A DNA stretch of 64,000 nucleotides, taken from the NCBI GenBank assembly GCA_027593175.1, contig JAQCJI010000003.1, forward strand, positions 1-64,000, read 5' to 3'. Position 1 is the first letter of the stretch. Each line of letters opens with the position of its first letter. Positions 16,665-24,659 of the stretch are shown in pieces. The notes beneath the pieces were generated by a model that saw only the letters and a program-made list of their open reading frames with translations, had not been told where the DNA came from and ran no database searches. The translations under genes were made by a program, and so were the position numbers. This DNA comes from Bacteroidota bacterium. GTDB taxonomy: Bacteria; Bacteroidota; Bacteroidia; Cytophagales; Cyclobacteriaceae.

Positions 16665-16683
16665 AAATCTGTGGATAACTTTT

Positions 16684-17925
16684 TTAGAACTTCACTTTAA
16701 CAGAGATTTTTTGTCCTACTCGCTCGACAACGACCTGGGTAGAGTCGCCTTTTTTGAATATGCTTAGAGCCCGCATGTAGCCCATCATGTCGTTTATCGT
16801 AGAATCCCCTAGCTGGATGACAATATCTCCCTTTTGGAGCCCCGCAGCCTGTGCAGGCTTTCCTTCCGAGACACCATCCACTCGCATTCCTTTGCCATCA
16901 TAGAGGTAATCGGGAACTACTCCCATGGAAACAGTAAATCGTGGTGAGTCACTGGAGTCCTTGGTTTTGGTGAAGGCCAGTTTTGATTCACCATCCAACT
17001 GAGCGATCAATCGAGAAATGTAGCGAACCACTTTGACGAGCCCTTCGTAATTGATTTTATCCGCATCGTCACTGGGCTTGTGGTAGTCGGCATGCTGACC
17101 GGTAAAGAAGTGAAGTACGGGAAGGTCTTGGAGGTAAAAAGAAGTGTGATCCGATGGACCTACTCCTGATTCGGAGGGCACAAGCTTGAGGCTATCGGTA
17201 TTGATGGGATCTAAAATAGTGGTAAAACTGGGGCTCGTACCTACCCCATATATGGCTAGCGATTTTTCTTGGTTTAACCTTCCGACCATATCCATATTGA
17301 TCATGTAGTTGACCGTCTTCAGTTCAAGGGTTGGGGTTTTAACAAAGTAATTGGAACCCCAAAGCCCATTTTCTTCGCCTGAGAAGGCAACAAATAGAAT
17401 GTTGCTTTTTAAGGTCTCGTACTTGAAAATTTTTGCCAGCGCCAAAAGGGCAGCCGTGCCTGAGGCATTGTCGTCTGCCCCGTTGTGTATAGCTTTTTCT
17501 CCACGGTGGAGTGAACCCTCCCCCCCCATGCCCAAGTGATCAAAATGAGCGCCTATCACAATGGTTTTGTCTGCTTTTTTATCTAAAAAGGCAATTACAT
17601 TTCGGCCCGTGATGCCCACTCCGTCTGTGCCGATTACCGCCTCTTCGTGGGGGCTACTCGGCTTGGAAACCGTAAATTCTTGGAAAAACCCATCCGTACC
17701 CCTAGGCTCTAATCCCAGCTTTCCAAACTCGTCGGCAAGGTATTCTGCCGCTTTTTGCTCCCCTTCAGTACCGATAGCTCTTCCACCTAAGTCATCGGCA
17801 GCAAGGAAGGCAATATCTTTTTTTAGCTCGGTCAAAAGCGTCTCATCTGTTGGAGGACCATCACAGGATCCAACAAGTAGCCCAAAAATAAGAAGAGGAA
17901 TGAATTTTAAAAGGTGTGGTTTCAT
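16684..17925 (-). CDS. M28-family zinc aminopeptidase lipoprotein with C-terminal PDZ domain
   Basis: The signal peptide ends in a lipobox, LLVGSC (C21), so the protein is likely anchored in the envelope. The M28 zinc ligands appear in order: IGAHFDHLG, HNGADDNASG, AFSGEENGLWG, NMDMVGR and the distal His in FFTGQHADYHKPSDD. Residues about 330-413 form a PDZ-like domain (VSEGKPAQAAGLQKGDIV). The 413-residue length and M28-PDZ order match Bacteroidota peptidases. It would trim N-terminal residues from peptides outside the cytoplasm. It is divergent from the PD40 protein gene, with mirror-image promoter boxes between them. Confidence 0.9.
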   Translation of the reverse strand: MKPHLLKFIPLLIFGLLVGSCDGPPTDETLLTELKKDIAFLAADDLGGRAIGTEGEQKAAEYLADEFGKLGLEPRGTDGFFQEFTVSKPSSPHEEAVIGTDGVGITGRNVIAFLDKKADKTIVIGAHFDHLGMGGEGSLHRGEKAIHNGADDNASGTAALLALAKIFKYETLKSNILFVAFSGEENGLWGSNYFVKTPTLELKTVNYMINMDMVGRLNQEKSLAIYGVGTSPSFTTILDPINTDSLKLVPSESGVGPSDHTSFYLQDLPVLHFFTGQHADYHKPSDDADKINYEGLVKVVRYISRLIAQLDGESKLAFTKTKDSSDSPRFTVSMGVVPDYLYDGKGMRVDGVSEGKPAQAAGLQKGDIVIQLGDSTINDMMGYMRALSIFKKGDSTQVVVERVGQKISVKVKF

Positions 17926-17943
17926 AGCAGGGGATATTTAGCC

Positions 17944-17951
17944 CAAAGATA
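17944..17951 (-). promoter_or_regulatory. -7 box TATCTTTG for the M28 peptidase gene
   Basis: Reads TATCTTTG on the minus strand, matching TAnnTTTG, 19 nt before the start codon. No clear -33 TTG is visible. It forms an inverted pair with the box at 17960-17967. Confidence 0.5.
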
Positions 17952-17959
17952 ATAAGTAG

Positions 17960-17967
17960 TATCTTTG
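17960..17967 (+). promoter_or_regulatory. -7 box TATCTTTG for the PD40 protein gene
   Basis: TATCTTTG matches TAnnTTTG. A weak TTTA at 17937-17940 lies at the expected -33 distance. The leader to the ATG at 17998 would be about 27 nt. Confidence 0.55.
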
Positions 17968-17997
17968 CGACCACCTTCTTTCTAGTCAAGATTAAAC

Positions 17998-19095
17998 ATG
18001 AACTCGTTACGCCAACTGGGAATTATTCTCCCCCTGATTTTAATTACCCTTAGTCTTTCAGCACAGGAGAAGCTGGCTTCTTCTGACTCCTTGCTGCTTC
18101 ATCCTGAGGAAATGAAATACCTCAAAAATATCAAGCAGCTGACCTTTGGGGGTAACAATGCAGAAGCCTATTGGTCTTTTGACGACTCCAAATTGGTATT
18201 CCAGTCTGACTACTCGGAATGGGGCAACTCTTGTGATCAAATGTTTTTTTTGGACTGGAAAACCGATAATTTAGCTACCAGTTCCCCAAAAAGGATAAGC
18301 ACAGGCCTGGGACGCACCACTTGTTCCTATTTTTTACCAGGGGATAAGACCTTTGTTTATGCCTCAACCCACCTCGTTGATCCAGCTTGCCCACCTGTTC
18401 CTAAGCGAAGAGCAGATGGCAAATACGTGTGGCCCATCTACCCTAGCTTTGATATTTTTACAGCTGACCTGAATGGAAATTTACTTTCTCAATTGACGCA
18501 GGAAGACGGCTATGATGCGGAGGCGACCGTCTCTCCGAAGGGAGATAAAATCGTGTTTACTTCTATGCGTACTGGCGATCTGGAGTTATTTACCATGAAC
18601 ATCGACGGCACAGAAGTCAAGCAAATCACCAGTGACCTGGGATACGATGGGGGCGCATTTTTCTCTCCTGATGGCAGCAAGTTGGTTTGGAGAGCCTCTC
18701 GTCCAGAAACCTCCGAAGCGATCCAAGAGTACCAGGATTTGCTTAAAGAAGGGCTGGTAAAGCCTACTGACCTGGAGCTATATGTGGCCAACGCGGACGG
18801 TACAGACATCCGCAAAATAACTAGCTTGGGAAAAGCCAACTGGGCTCCCTTCTTTCATCCTTCCGGAAAGAAACTTATTTTCGCCTCCAACCACCAAACG
18901 CAGCGGGGGTATCCCTTCAACCTGTTTATGATCAATTTGGATGGAACAGGTCTTACCCGAATTACCCACGACAGCACCTTTGATGCCTTCCCTGTTTTTT
19001 CTAATGACGGCAAGTACCTGGTTTTTGCCTCCAACCGTAACAATGGAGGTACTCGGGATACCAATCTTTTTGTAGCCGAGTGGATTGGGGATTGA
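17998..19095 (+). CDS. secreted TolB-like PD40 beta-propeller protein
   Basis: A 365-residue protein with an N-terminal signal peptide ending near LSLSAQE. It contains at least five WD40-like PD40 repeats with the usual SPDGSKLV / SPKGDKIVF cores, for example YDAEATVSPKGDKIVFTS, GGAFFSPDGSKLVW, APFFHPSGKKLIFAS and AFPVFSNDGKYLVFAS. The repeats also show TMNIDGTEVKQIT-type blade ends. Such propellers act as periplasmic protein-interaction or glycan-binding modules; no catalytic domain is visible. The specific role is unknown. It converges on the photolyase gene with only 10 nt between. Confidence 0.8.
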   Translation: MNSLRQLGIILPLILITLSLSAQEKLASSDSLLLHPEEMKYLKNIKQLTFGGNNAEAYWSFDDSKLVFQSDYSEWGNSCDQMFFLDWKTDNLATSSPKRISTGLGRTTCSYFLPGDKTFVYASTHLVDPACPPVPKRRADGKYVWPIYPSFDIFTADLNGNLLSQLTQEDGYDAEATVSPKGDKIVFTSMRTGDLELFTMNIDGTEVKQITSDLGYDGGAFFSPDGSKLVWRASRPETSEAIQEYQDLLKEGLVKPTDLELYVANADGTDIRKITSLGKANWAPFFHPSGKKLIFASNHQTQRGYPFNLFMINLDGTGLTRITHDSTFDAFPVFSNDGKYLVFASNRNNGGTRDTNLFVAEWIGD

Positions 19096-19105
19096 TTCTT
19101 AGTTC

Positions 19106-20635
19106 TTACAATTCCTCCAAGTGTTCCAAGTAATACTCGGCCTGGTCTACTAATTCCTGTTGGTTGCTCATCTTATCCCAGGTGCGGTAGACCATCCCGA
19201 TGCGGGGATTTTTTTCAAGTAATTCACGGTTTCGGGCGTGGAAATGCCAATACAGACTATTGAATGGACAGGCATCGGTGCCGGTTTTCTTTTCGGCTTG
19301 GTATGCGCAGCTGCTGCAATAGTTTCCTTGTTTTTTGATGTAGTTTGCTGAGGAGACATAGGGCTTGGTGCCTACGATGCCCCCATCGGCAAATTGGCTC
19401 ATCCCCCTTGTGTTGGTAATTTCTACCCATTCGATGGCATCAATGTAGATACCGAGGTACCAGCGGTCTACTTCGTCAGGGTGAATACCTGCCAGCAGGG
19501 TAAAATTACCTGTCACCATCAGCCGTTGAATGTGATGGGCGTAGGCCAAATCCAAGGATTGGGTGATGGATTGGTGGAGGCAATTCATTTTTGTTTTTCC
19601 TGTCCAAAACCAATTGGGTAGCTTTCGCTCGTGTCCAAAGTAGTTGAGACGAGCAAACTCGGGCATTTTGGCCCAATAAATCCCGCGCATGTATTCTCGC
19701 CAACCGAGAATTTGTCGAATAAAGCCTTCTACTTGAGCTAGCCCAACCTCCTTCTGGTATTCACGCCAATAGGCCTCGACCGCTTGGATTACTTCCAGGG
19801 GAGAAAGCATTTTGCTATTGAGGGAAAAACTCAGCCGGGAGTGAAATAAGTAGGGGTCCCAAGTGGTGAGCGCATCTTGGTAGTTTCCAAAGTTAGCGAG
19901 CAGCTCTTCGCAAAAATAGTGTAGTACTTCCAAGCTCTCTTCTCTGGAGGTAGGCCAATAAAAGTTGTCTGGGTCAAGGTTACCGATGCACTTCACTCCA
20001 GAGGCCTCTAGCATTTGGGTAATGTGGTGTACCTGCTTGGGGTGCAGGCGGGGATTTTTGAGTAAGGATTTATCCTTTAGGGCCTTACGGTTATCTTGGT
20101 CGAAATTCCACTGTCCTGCGATGGGATCCTTTCCATCCATCAAGACCGTGTATTTTTTTCGCATTTCACGATAAAAGGTCTCCATGAGGTAGGTTTTTTT
20201 GCCTACAAAAAGTTGCTGGAGAAAGCCCCGAGAAGTTAAAAAGTGCTCTGTATCCACCGCTTCGCAGTGGATGCCAAGCGTCCCACAGCAGGCTCTCAGT
20301 TGCTCATCTAGTCTATATTCATCGGGCAGGAGGTATTCAAATCGCTTAAATTCCTCACTTTTTACCAACTGATGAATCTGCGCAGAAAGATCTTGAAGGT
20401 TCTGGGGATCATCCAGGGTCAAGTAGCGAACTTGGTGTCCTTGCTCCTGTAGGTCTTTAGCAAAGTTGCGCATGGATAAAAAAAAGCCAACCACTTTTTG
20501 AATGTGGTGGGTGACATAGTCGGTCTCCTGCCGCATTTCCATCATGAGGTAGGTGAGGGAAGGGTCTGGGGTAGTAAACCAGAAGTGTTGGCTGTTGAGT
20601 TGGTCTCCCAACACCAAACGGAGGGTTTTGGTCAT
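19106..20635 (-). CDS. Fe-S cluster photolyase/cryptochrome (PhrB/CryPro-like)
   Basis: A 509-residue member of the FeS-BCP branch (prokaryotic (6-4) photolyase / cryptochrome-related). It begins LRLVLGDQLNSQH, the typical start of this family. The C-terminal part holds MNCLHQS and, later, NYCSSCAYQAEKKTGTDACPF: four cysteines placed like the [4Fe-4S] ligands of Agrobacterium PhrB. LYWHFHARNRELL is also characteristic. Light-driven repair of pyrimidine (6-4) photoproducts is expected. The start codon directly abuts a terminator-like hairpin, so expression control is unusual. Confidence 0.88.
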   Translation of the reverse strand: MTKTLRLVLGDQLNSQHFWFTTPDPSLTYLMMEMRQETDYVTHHIQKVVGFFLSMRNFAKDLQEQGHQVRYLTLDDPQNLQDLSAQIHQLVKSEEFKRFEYLLPDEYRLDEQLRACCGTLGIHCEAVDTEHFLTSRGFLQQLFVGKKTYLMETFYREMRKKYTVLMDGKDPIAGQWNFDQDNRKALKDKSLLKNPRLHPKQVHHITQMLEASGVKCIGNLDPDNFYWPTSREESLEVLHYFCEELLANFGNYQDALTTWDPYLFHSRLSFSLNSKMLSPLEVIQAVEAYWREYQKEVGLAQVEGFIRQILGWREYMRGIYWAKMPEFARLNYFGHERKLPNWFWTGKTKMNCLHQSITQSLDLAYAHHIQRLMVTGNFTLLAGIHPDEVDRWYLGIYIDAIEWVEITNTRGMSQFADGGIVGTKPYVSSANYIKKQGNYCSSCAYQAEKKTGTDACPFNSLYWHFHARNRELLEKNPRIGMVYRTWDKMSNQQELVDQAEYYLEHLEEL

Positions 20636-20637
20636 AA

Positions 20638-20669
20638 AAAAAGGAGCTTTAACTTCTAAAGTCCTTTTT
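20638..20669 (-). terminator. terminator-like hairpin between lysA and the photolyase start codon
   Basis: On the minus strand AAAAAGGA...CTTTA pairs with TAAAG...TCCTTTTT around a 5-nt loop with one bulge, followed by seven T residues, then the photolyase ATG. It would end lysA transcripts 2 nt before the next start codon. Confidence 0.65.
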
Positions 20670-20741
20670 AGTGAGTAATGTTTTGGCGCCTAGGGATAAA
20701 GCCAGGGAAATGTACCAGTAGAAGTCAATTTGACGATATAC

Positions 20742-21965
20742 TTACCATTGTATGATCTCTTGGTTTCGAATGAGGTCCTCAAACTGTTCCCGTTTCCGAA
20801 TAAGGTAGGCTTTTCCTTCCCAAACGAGTACTTCGGCAGGCCGAAGTCGTGCATTGTAGTTGGAAGACATGGTGTATCCATAAGCACCAGCATTTTGGAT
20901 TACCAGGAAGTCCCCTTCTTTTACGGTATGTAGCTGCCGCTGAGAAGCCAGCGTATCGGTTTCACAGATATAGCCAACTACGGTGTAGGAGGAAGTGGCC
21001 CCATCTAGGTTGCTCAAGTTGTAGATTTCATGGTAGGCATCGTACATCATTGGCCGGATGAGATGGTTCATCCCGGAGTCCACCCCTACAAAATGGATGG
21101 ATGGAGTTTCTTTGACTACGGTCGCCTTGACTACTAAGTATCCGGCTTCGCTTACGAGAAATTTGCCAGGCTCGATCCAAAGCTCTAGCTTACGACCAAA
21201 TTTTTTACAAAACTCTTGGAAGGCCCCACTGACTATTCGTCCCAATTCGGCAATATCTGTAGCCGAATCTTCTGGGCTGTAAGCAACTTTAAATCCGCCT
21301 CCAAAGTCCAAGAACTGCAAGTTTGGAAAGTGCATAGCTGCTTTAAACAAGACCTTTCCACCCTTTAAAAATACTTCTGCATCTAGGATGTCAGAACCTG
21401 TATGGAGGTGTAGCCCTACTATTGGAATTTGATACTGTTGGGCTAGCTCAAGAATCTGTGGAAGGTGTTCGATTGAGATTCCAAACTTACTTTCCTTGTG
21501 GCCCACGGAGATTTTCATGTTTCCACCAGCAAGGATATGTGGGTTGATTCGGATGCATACGGGTACACTATTTCCGTAGGTTTGGCCAAATCTTTCCAAA
21601 AGAGGAAGGCTGTCCAAATTGATCATGGCTCCAATTTGTACGGCTTCTTGAATTTCTTCAAAGCTTACCCCGCTGGGGGTGTACATAATTTCTGAGGCTT
21701 TACTTCCTGCAAGCAGCCCAAGTTTCACCTCCTCAAGTGAAACTGCATCCAGCTCTGCACCCGCCTTTCGGATAAGGCTTAGAACCGAAAGGCTGGAGAG
21801 CGCTTTCGCTGCATATTTTATTCGAACAGGAATTGTTGCAAAAGCTGTTTGAAGTGCCTGAATTTGGTTTACAATTTTTCCCCCATCATACAGATAAAGT
21901 GGGGTTCCAAATTCCTTAGCAAGAGCTTCAATGGCAACACCTTGAATATGCGTGGGTTTATGCAT
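20742..21965 (-). CDS. lysA: diaminopimelate decarboxylase
   Basis: Catalyses the last step of lysine synthesis, meso-DAP to L-lysine. The fold-type III PLP enzyme shows the Schiff-base lysine in IKYAAKALSS (K54), HLHTGSDI, the FLDFGGGFK phosphate-binding loop, EPGKFLVSEAG, the substrate cysteine in CETDTLA and NAGAYGYTMSSNYNARLRP. Using the ATG at 21965 the protein has 407 residues, normal for LysA; a TTG at 21971 would add two. The upstream leader carries tandem terminator-like hairpins, suggesting attenuation, and a terminator follows the gene. Confidence 0.93.
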   Translation of the reverse strand: MHKPTHIQGVAIEALAKEFGTPLYLYDGGKIVNQIQALQTAFATIPVRIKYAAKALSSLSVLSLIRKAGAELDAVSLEEVKLGLLAGSKASEIMYTPSGVSFEEIQEAVQIGAMINLDSLPLLERFGQTYGNSVPVCIRINPHILAGGNMKISVGHKESKFGISIEHLPQILELAQQYQIPIVGLHLHTGSDILDAEVFLKGGKVLFKAAMHFPNLQFLDFGGGFKVAYSPEDSATDIAELGRIVSGAFQEFCKKFGRKLELWIEPGKFLVSEAGYLVVKATVVKETPSIHFVGVDSGMNHLIRPMMYDAYHEIYNLSNLDGATSSYTVVGYICETDTLASQRQLHTVKEGDFLVIQNAGAYGYTMSSNYNARLRPAEVLVWEGKAYLIRKREQFEDLIRNQEIIQW

Positions 21966-22009
21966 GAGCAATAGAGTTTAGGTTGATGGGGTAAAAATAC
22001 CGAAACAAT

Positions 22010-22077
22010 AAAAAAGGAAGGCATAGATCCTTCCTTTTTTGGGTACGTAATTAAAAAACCAACAAATTCGATTTGTT
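22010..22077 (-). promoter_or_regulatory. tandem terminator-like hairpins in the lysA leader
   Basis: On the minus strand, hairpin 1 is AACAAAT/ATTTGTT (22061-22077) with a CGA loop and then GGTTTTTT. Hairpin 2 is a perfect 12-bp stem, AAAAAAGGAAGG with CCTTCCTTTTTT (22010-22040), 7-nt loop. They lie 45-112 nt upstream of the lysA ATG, and no minus-strand gene precedes them. An attenuated leader or a small RNA would explain this. Hairpin 2 would also stop plus-strand transcription. Confidence 0.5.
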
Positions 22078-22168
22078 AGAATACAGTCAAAAAGGGGAAA
22101 ATGAAAGAAATATATTTAGATTAATTGTTAAAACATGTTAAGAGGGGCTCCTTCCCTCGCTATCCGCT

Positions 22169-22176
22169 TAATTTTG
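22169..22176 (+). promoter_or_regulatory. -7 box TAATTTTG directly before the histidine kinase start
   Basis: Matches TAnnTTTG and ends exactly 4 nt before the GTG start at 22181. Transcription would begin at or next to the start codon, implying a leaderless mRNA. No good -33 element is visible. Confidence 0.45.
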
Positions 22177-22180
22177 TACT

Positions 22181-23899
22181 GTGTCCAAAAGCAACATTAC
22201 GTTGATTATTGTCTTGATGTCCTTAGCGAGCTTTGGCTTGATGGGCTTTCAATACTATTGGATACGAAATGCCATTCGAATTAATAAGGAGCGCTTTGAT
22301 CAAAATGCATTGCAAGCCATAGCTGGAACAGTAGCTGAACTGGAGAAGGGGGAAACCTCGGACGTGTTACTTAACGAGTTGATTAAGGACCCGGTATTGA
22401 AGGAGTCAATCTTTAAAAAAATTGATCCCATCGAATTGCAGATTAATACCAACCGAACTTACAGCCGCAAGTCTTTGGTAGATACTTTAGTCTTGGCTCC
22501 AGTGCCACAGGTAAGCAGCACCTTTCGTAGAATGTTGCTATCCAGAGGCTTGGATGTTACTATTTTATCGGAGCTGGAGAACTTTTTTGCTTATATGACC
22601 CCGGAAGTGGCGTCTACGATGTTTACGCCAGATGAAATGCAAATTCTCCTTCAGGAAAAAGAGCGGCAGCTGGAGTATTTAAACCAAAAACAAAGATTTG
22701 CTAGGGAGTCAGCCCGGCCTTACACGGGAATTGTACCTCAATTTGATACTCAAGTAAATCTTTCTGACGATGCGTTTGACAAAATACGAAAGACCAATAT
22801 CAAGATTGAGTTAATGAATCAGGCTTTTTCTGAACTTGCAGAGGGACAGCAAGCGATTATAGATCGCCTCGATACGGCACAATTGCGGAGCCTGTTGAGA
22901 AGTCAGTTTTTAGAGAAGGGAATTACGGAAAATTTTGAACTTGGAATTAAGCCTGCTGAGGAGGACAAACTAATTGGGATTGGGGAGATCATTGACCCAC
23001 AGGTTTTGCTACAAGAAGGACTACAGTCCAAGTTATTTCCTAATGATATTTTGGGCAAGGATAACTTTATTTATGTGTATTTCCCGGAGAAAAGTAGCCA
23101 CGTTTTTCGACAGGTTTGGCTTCCTATCTCGAGCTCTATTTTCTTTATTTTAGTCATCATTTTTTGTTTTTACTATGCGATTCGGATCATTTTGAGACAG
23201 AAAGCTCTTTCTGATATCAAAAATGACTTTATCAACAATATGACCCACGAGTTCAAAACCCCTCTTGCTACGGTAAGTTTGGCGGTGGAGGCCTTGCAAG
23301 ATCCGGAGTTAAGCAATCAGGATAAGTTTCGAACCCGTTACCTAGGAATTATCAAAGAGGAAAATAAACGGTTGGTAACCCAGGTGGAAAAAGTATTGCA
23401 AGCAGCGGCATTGGATAGGAATGAGTTTAAACTAAAACTAGAATCTATTCATCTTCCTGCCATGATACAAGCCTGTATGAATCAGTTTGCCCTTCAAGTA
23501 GAAAATAGGGGAGGAAAAATCGAGTTTAGCAGTCAGATGAAAGATCCCTATATTGAGGGCGATGTCTTTCACTTGACGCTCCTCTTCAATAACCTACTTG
23601 ACAATGCCAACAAATATTCTCGGGCTAATCCAACGGTTGATGTGGTGTTGAAGGAACAGGGTTCCCTGGTTCAAATCACCTTCCAAGATCAAGGGATAGG
23701 GATGAGCCGAGAGTCGGCGAAAAAAATTTTCGACAAATTTTACCGGATTCCCACGGGAAATGTGCACGATGTAAAAGGGTTTGGGCTGGGGTTATCTTAT
23801 GTGAAAACCATGCTTGAAGCACACAAAGGAGATATCCAGGTTCAATCCGAACTTGGCAAAGGGAGCACTTTCACCATTAAACTACCTAAAAAACAATGA
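22181..23899 (+). CDS. two-component sensor histidine kinase
   Basis: A 572-residue membrane sensor. A first transmembrane helix spans about residues 6-30 and a second about 310-340, enclosing a roughly 280-residue extracytoplasmic domain of unknown ligand. The HisKA box is NNMTHEFKTPLA (H356). The ATPase domain has NNLLDNANKYS (N box), DQGIGMS (G1), FDKFYRIPTGN and GFGLGLSYV (G2). GTG at 22181 is the start, as the N-terminus runs straight into the first membrane helix. The stop overlaps the response-regulator start by ATGA, so the two are translationally coupled. Confidence 0.9.
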   Translation: MSKSNITLIIVLMSLASFGLMGFQYYWIRNAIRINKERFDQNALQAIAGTVAELEKGETSDVLLNELIKDPVLKESIFKKIDPIELQINTNRTYSRKSLVDTLVLAPVPQVSSTFRRMLLSRGLDVTILSELENFFAYMTPEVASTMFTPDEMQILLQEKERQLEYLNQKQRFARESARPYTGIVPQFDTQVNLSDDAFDKIRKTNIKIELMNQAFSELAEGQQAIIDRLDTAQLRSLLRSQFLEKGITENFELGIKPAEEDKLIGIGEIIDPQVLLQEGLQSKLFPNDILGKDNFIYVYFPEKSSHVFRQVWLPISSSIFFILVIIFCFYYAIRIILRQKALSDIKNDFINNMTHEFKTPLATVSLAVEALQDPELSNQDKFRTRYLGIIKEENKRLVTQVEKVLQAAALDRNEFKLKLESIHLPAMIQACMNQFALQVENRGGKIEFSSQMKDPYIEGDVFHLTLLFNNLLDNANKYSRANPTVDVVLKEQGSLVQITFQDQGIGMSRESAKKIFDKFYRIPTGNVHDVKGFGLGLSYVKTMLEAHKGDIQVQSELGKGSTFTIKLPKKQ

Positions 23900-24591
23900 G
23901 TAAGGCGAAACTATTAGTTGTAGAAGACGACCTCAATTTGGGAGATATTTTGCAGGAGTACCTTCAAATGAAAGGATATGACACCACGCTTTGTCGCGAC
24001 GGGGAAGAGGGATGGAATAAGTTTAAAAAAGGCAAGTTTGACCTTTGCCTCCTCGATGTGATGATGCCCAAAAAGGATGGATTTACTTTGGCTAAAGGAA
24101 TAAAGAAGGTGCAAGAGGATCTGCCCGTTTTATTTCTTACCGCCAAAAACCAAAAAGAGGATGTGATTGATGGTTTAAAAATTGGGGCAGATGATTACCT
24201 GACCAAACCCTTTAGCATGGAGGAGCTTTTGTTGCGAATTTCTGCCATCCTCAAGCGCACGCAAAAAGGAACTGAGGTTAGCCCATTAAAAACCTATTCT
24301 TTTGGAGACTTCGTTTTGCACTATGACGAGCAATACATTGAAGGACCTTCAGGAAAGCAGAAGTTGACTTCCAAAGAAAATGAACTGATCCGGCTTCTTG
24401 CGTCAGAAATTAACAAATTGGTCAATAGAAGCCATGCGCTTAAACAAATATGGGGGGACGATAGCTATTTTAATGCGCGCTCTATGGATGTGTATCTGAG
24501 TAAAATCCGAAAAATTTTGAAAGATGATCCTAAGGTACAAATCATCACCGTTCATGGCGAAGGTTTCAAAATGATCGTGGGAGAGGCTTAA
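23896..24591 (+). CDS. OmpR/PhoB-family response regulator
   Basis: A 231-residue regulator. The receiver domain (1-120) has acidic VEDDLN, the phospho-acceptor in LLDVMMPKKDG (D54) and the conserved Lys in DYLTKPFS. A winged-helix DNA-binding domain follows (about 130-229), with LTSKENELIRLLA and ARSMDVYLSKIRKIL. It overlaps the upstream kinase gene by 4 nt and is its evident partner. Targets cannot be inferred; the next gene, the epimerase, is on the opposite strand and convergent. Confidence 0.93.
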   Translation: MSKAKLLVVEDDLNLGDILQEYLQMKGYDTTLCRDGEEGWNKFKKGKFDLCLLDVMMPKKDGFTLAKGIKKVQEDLPVLFLTAKNQKEDVIDGLKIGADDYLTKPFSMEELLLRISAILKRTQKGTEVSPLKTYSFGDFVLHYDEQYIEGPSGKQKLTSKENELIRLLASEINKLVNRSHALKQIWGDDSYFNARSMDVYLSKIRKILKDDPKVQIITVHGEGFKMIVGEA

Positions 24592-24620
24592 GCCTTTCTT
24601 CCGTCTTCTCAGAAAGGTTA

Positions 24621-24647
24621 CAGTATTTTGATGATACTGAGATTTTT
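24621..24647 (+). terminator. weak terminator after the two-component operon
   Basis: CAGTAT and ATACTG form a 6-bp stem with a 7-nt loop, followed by AGATTTTT. It lies in the 68-nt gap between convergent genes. Confidence 0.4.
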
Positions 24648-24659
24648 AGTTAAAAATGA

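Noticed and set aside
16670-16678. Isolated perfect DnaA box after the M28 peptidase
   Set aside because: Single site without neighbours or AT-rich DNA; not an origin.
16515-16700. 61-codon plus-strand frame in the gap before the M28 gene
   Set aside because: Runs through a clear terminator hairpin and has no initiation signal or similarity.
22010-22180. Canonical lysine riboswitch upstream of lysA
   Set aside because: The gap is too short and AT-rich, and I cannot identify the conserved L-box core; only terminator-like hairpins are visible.
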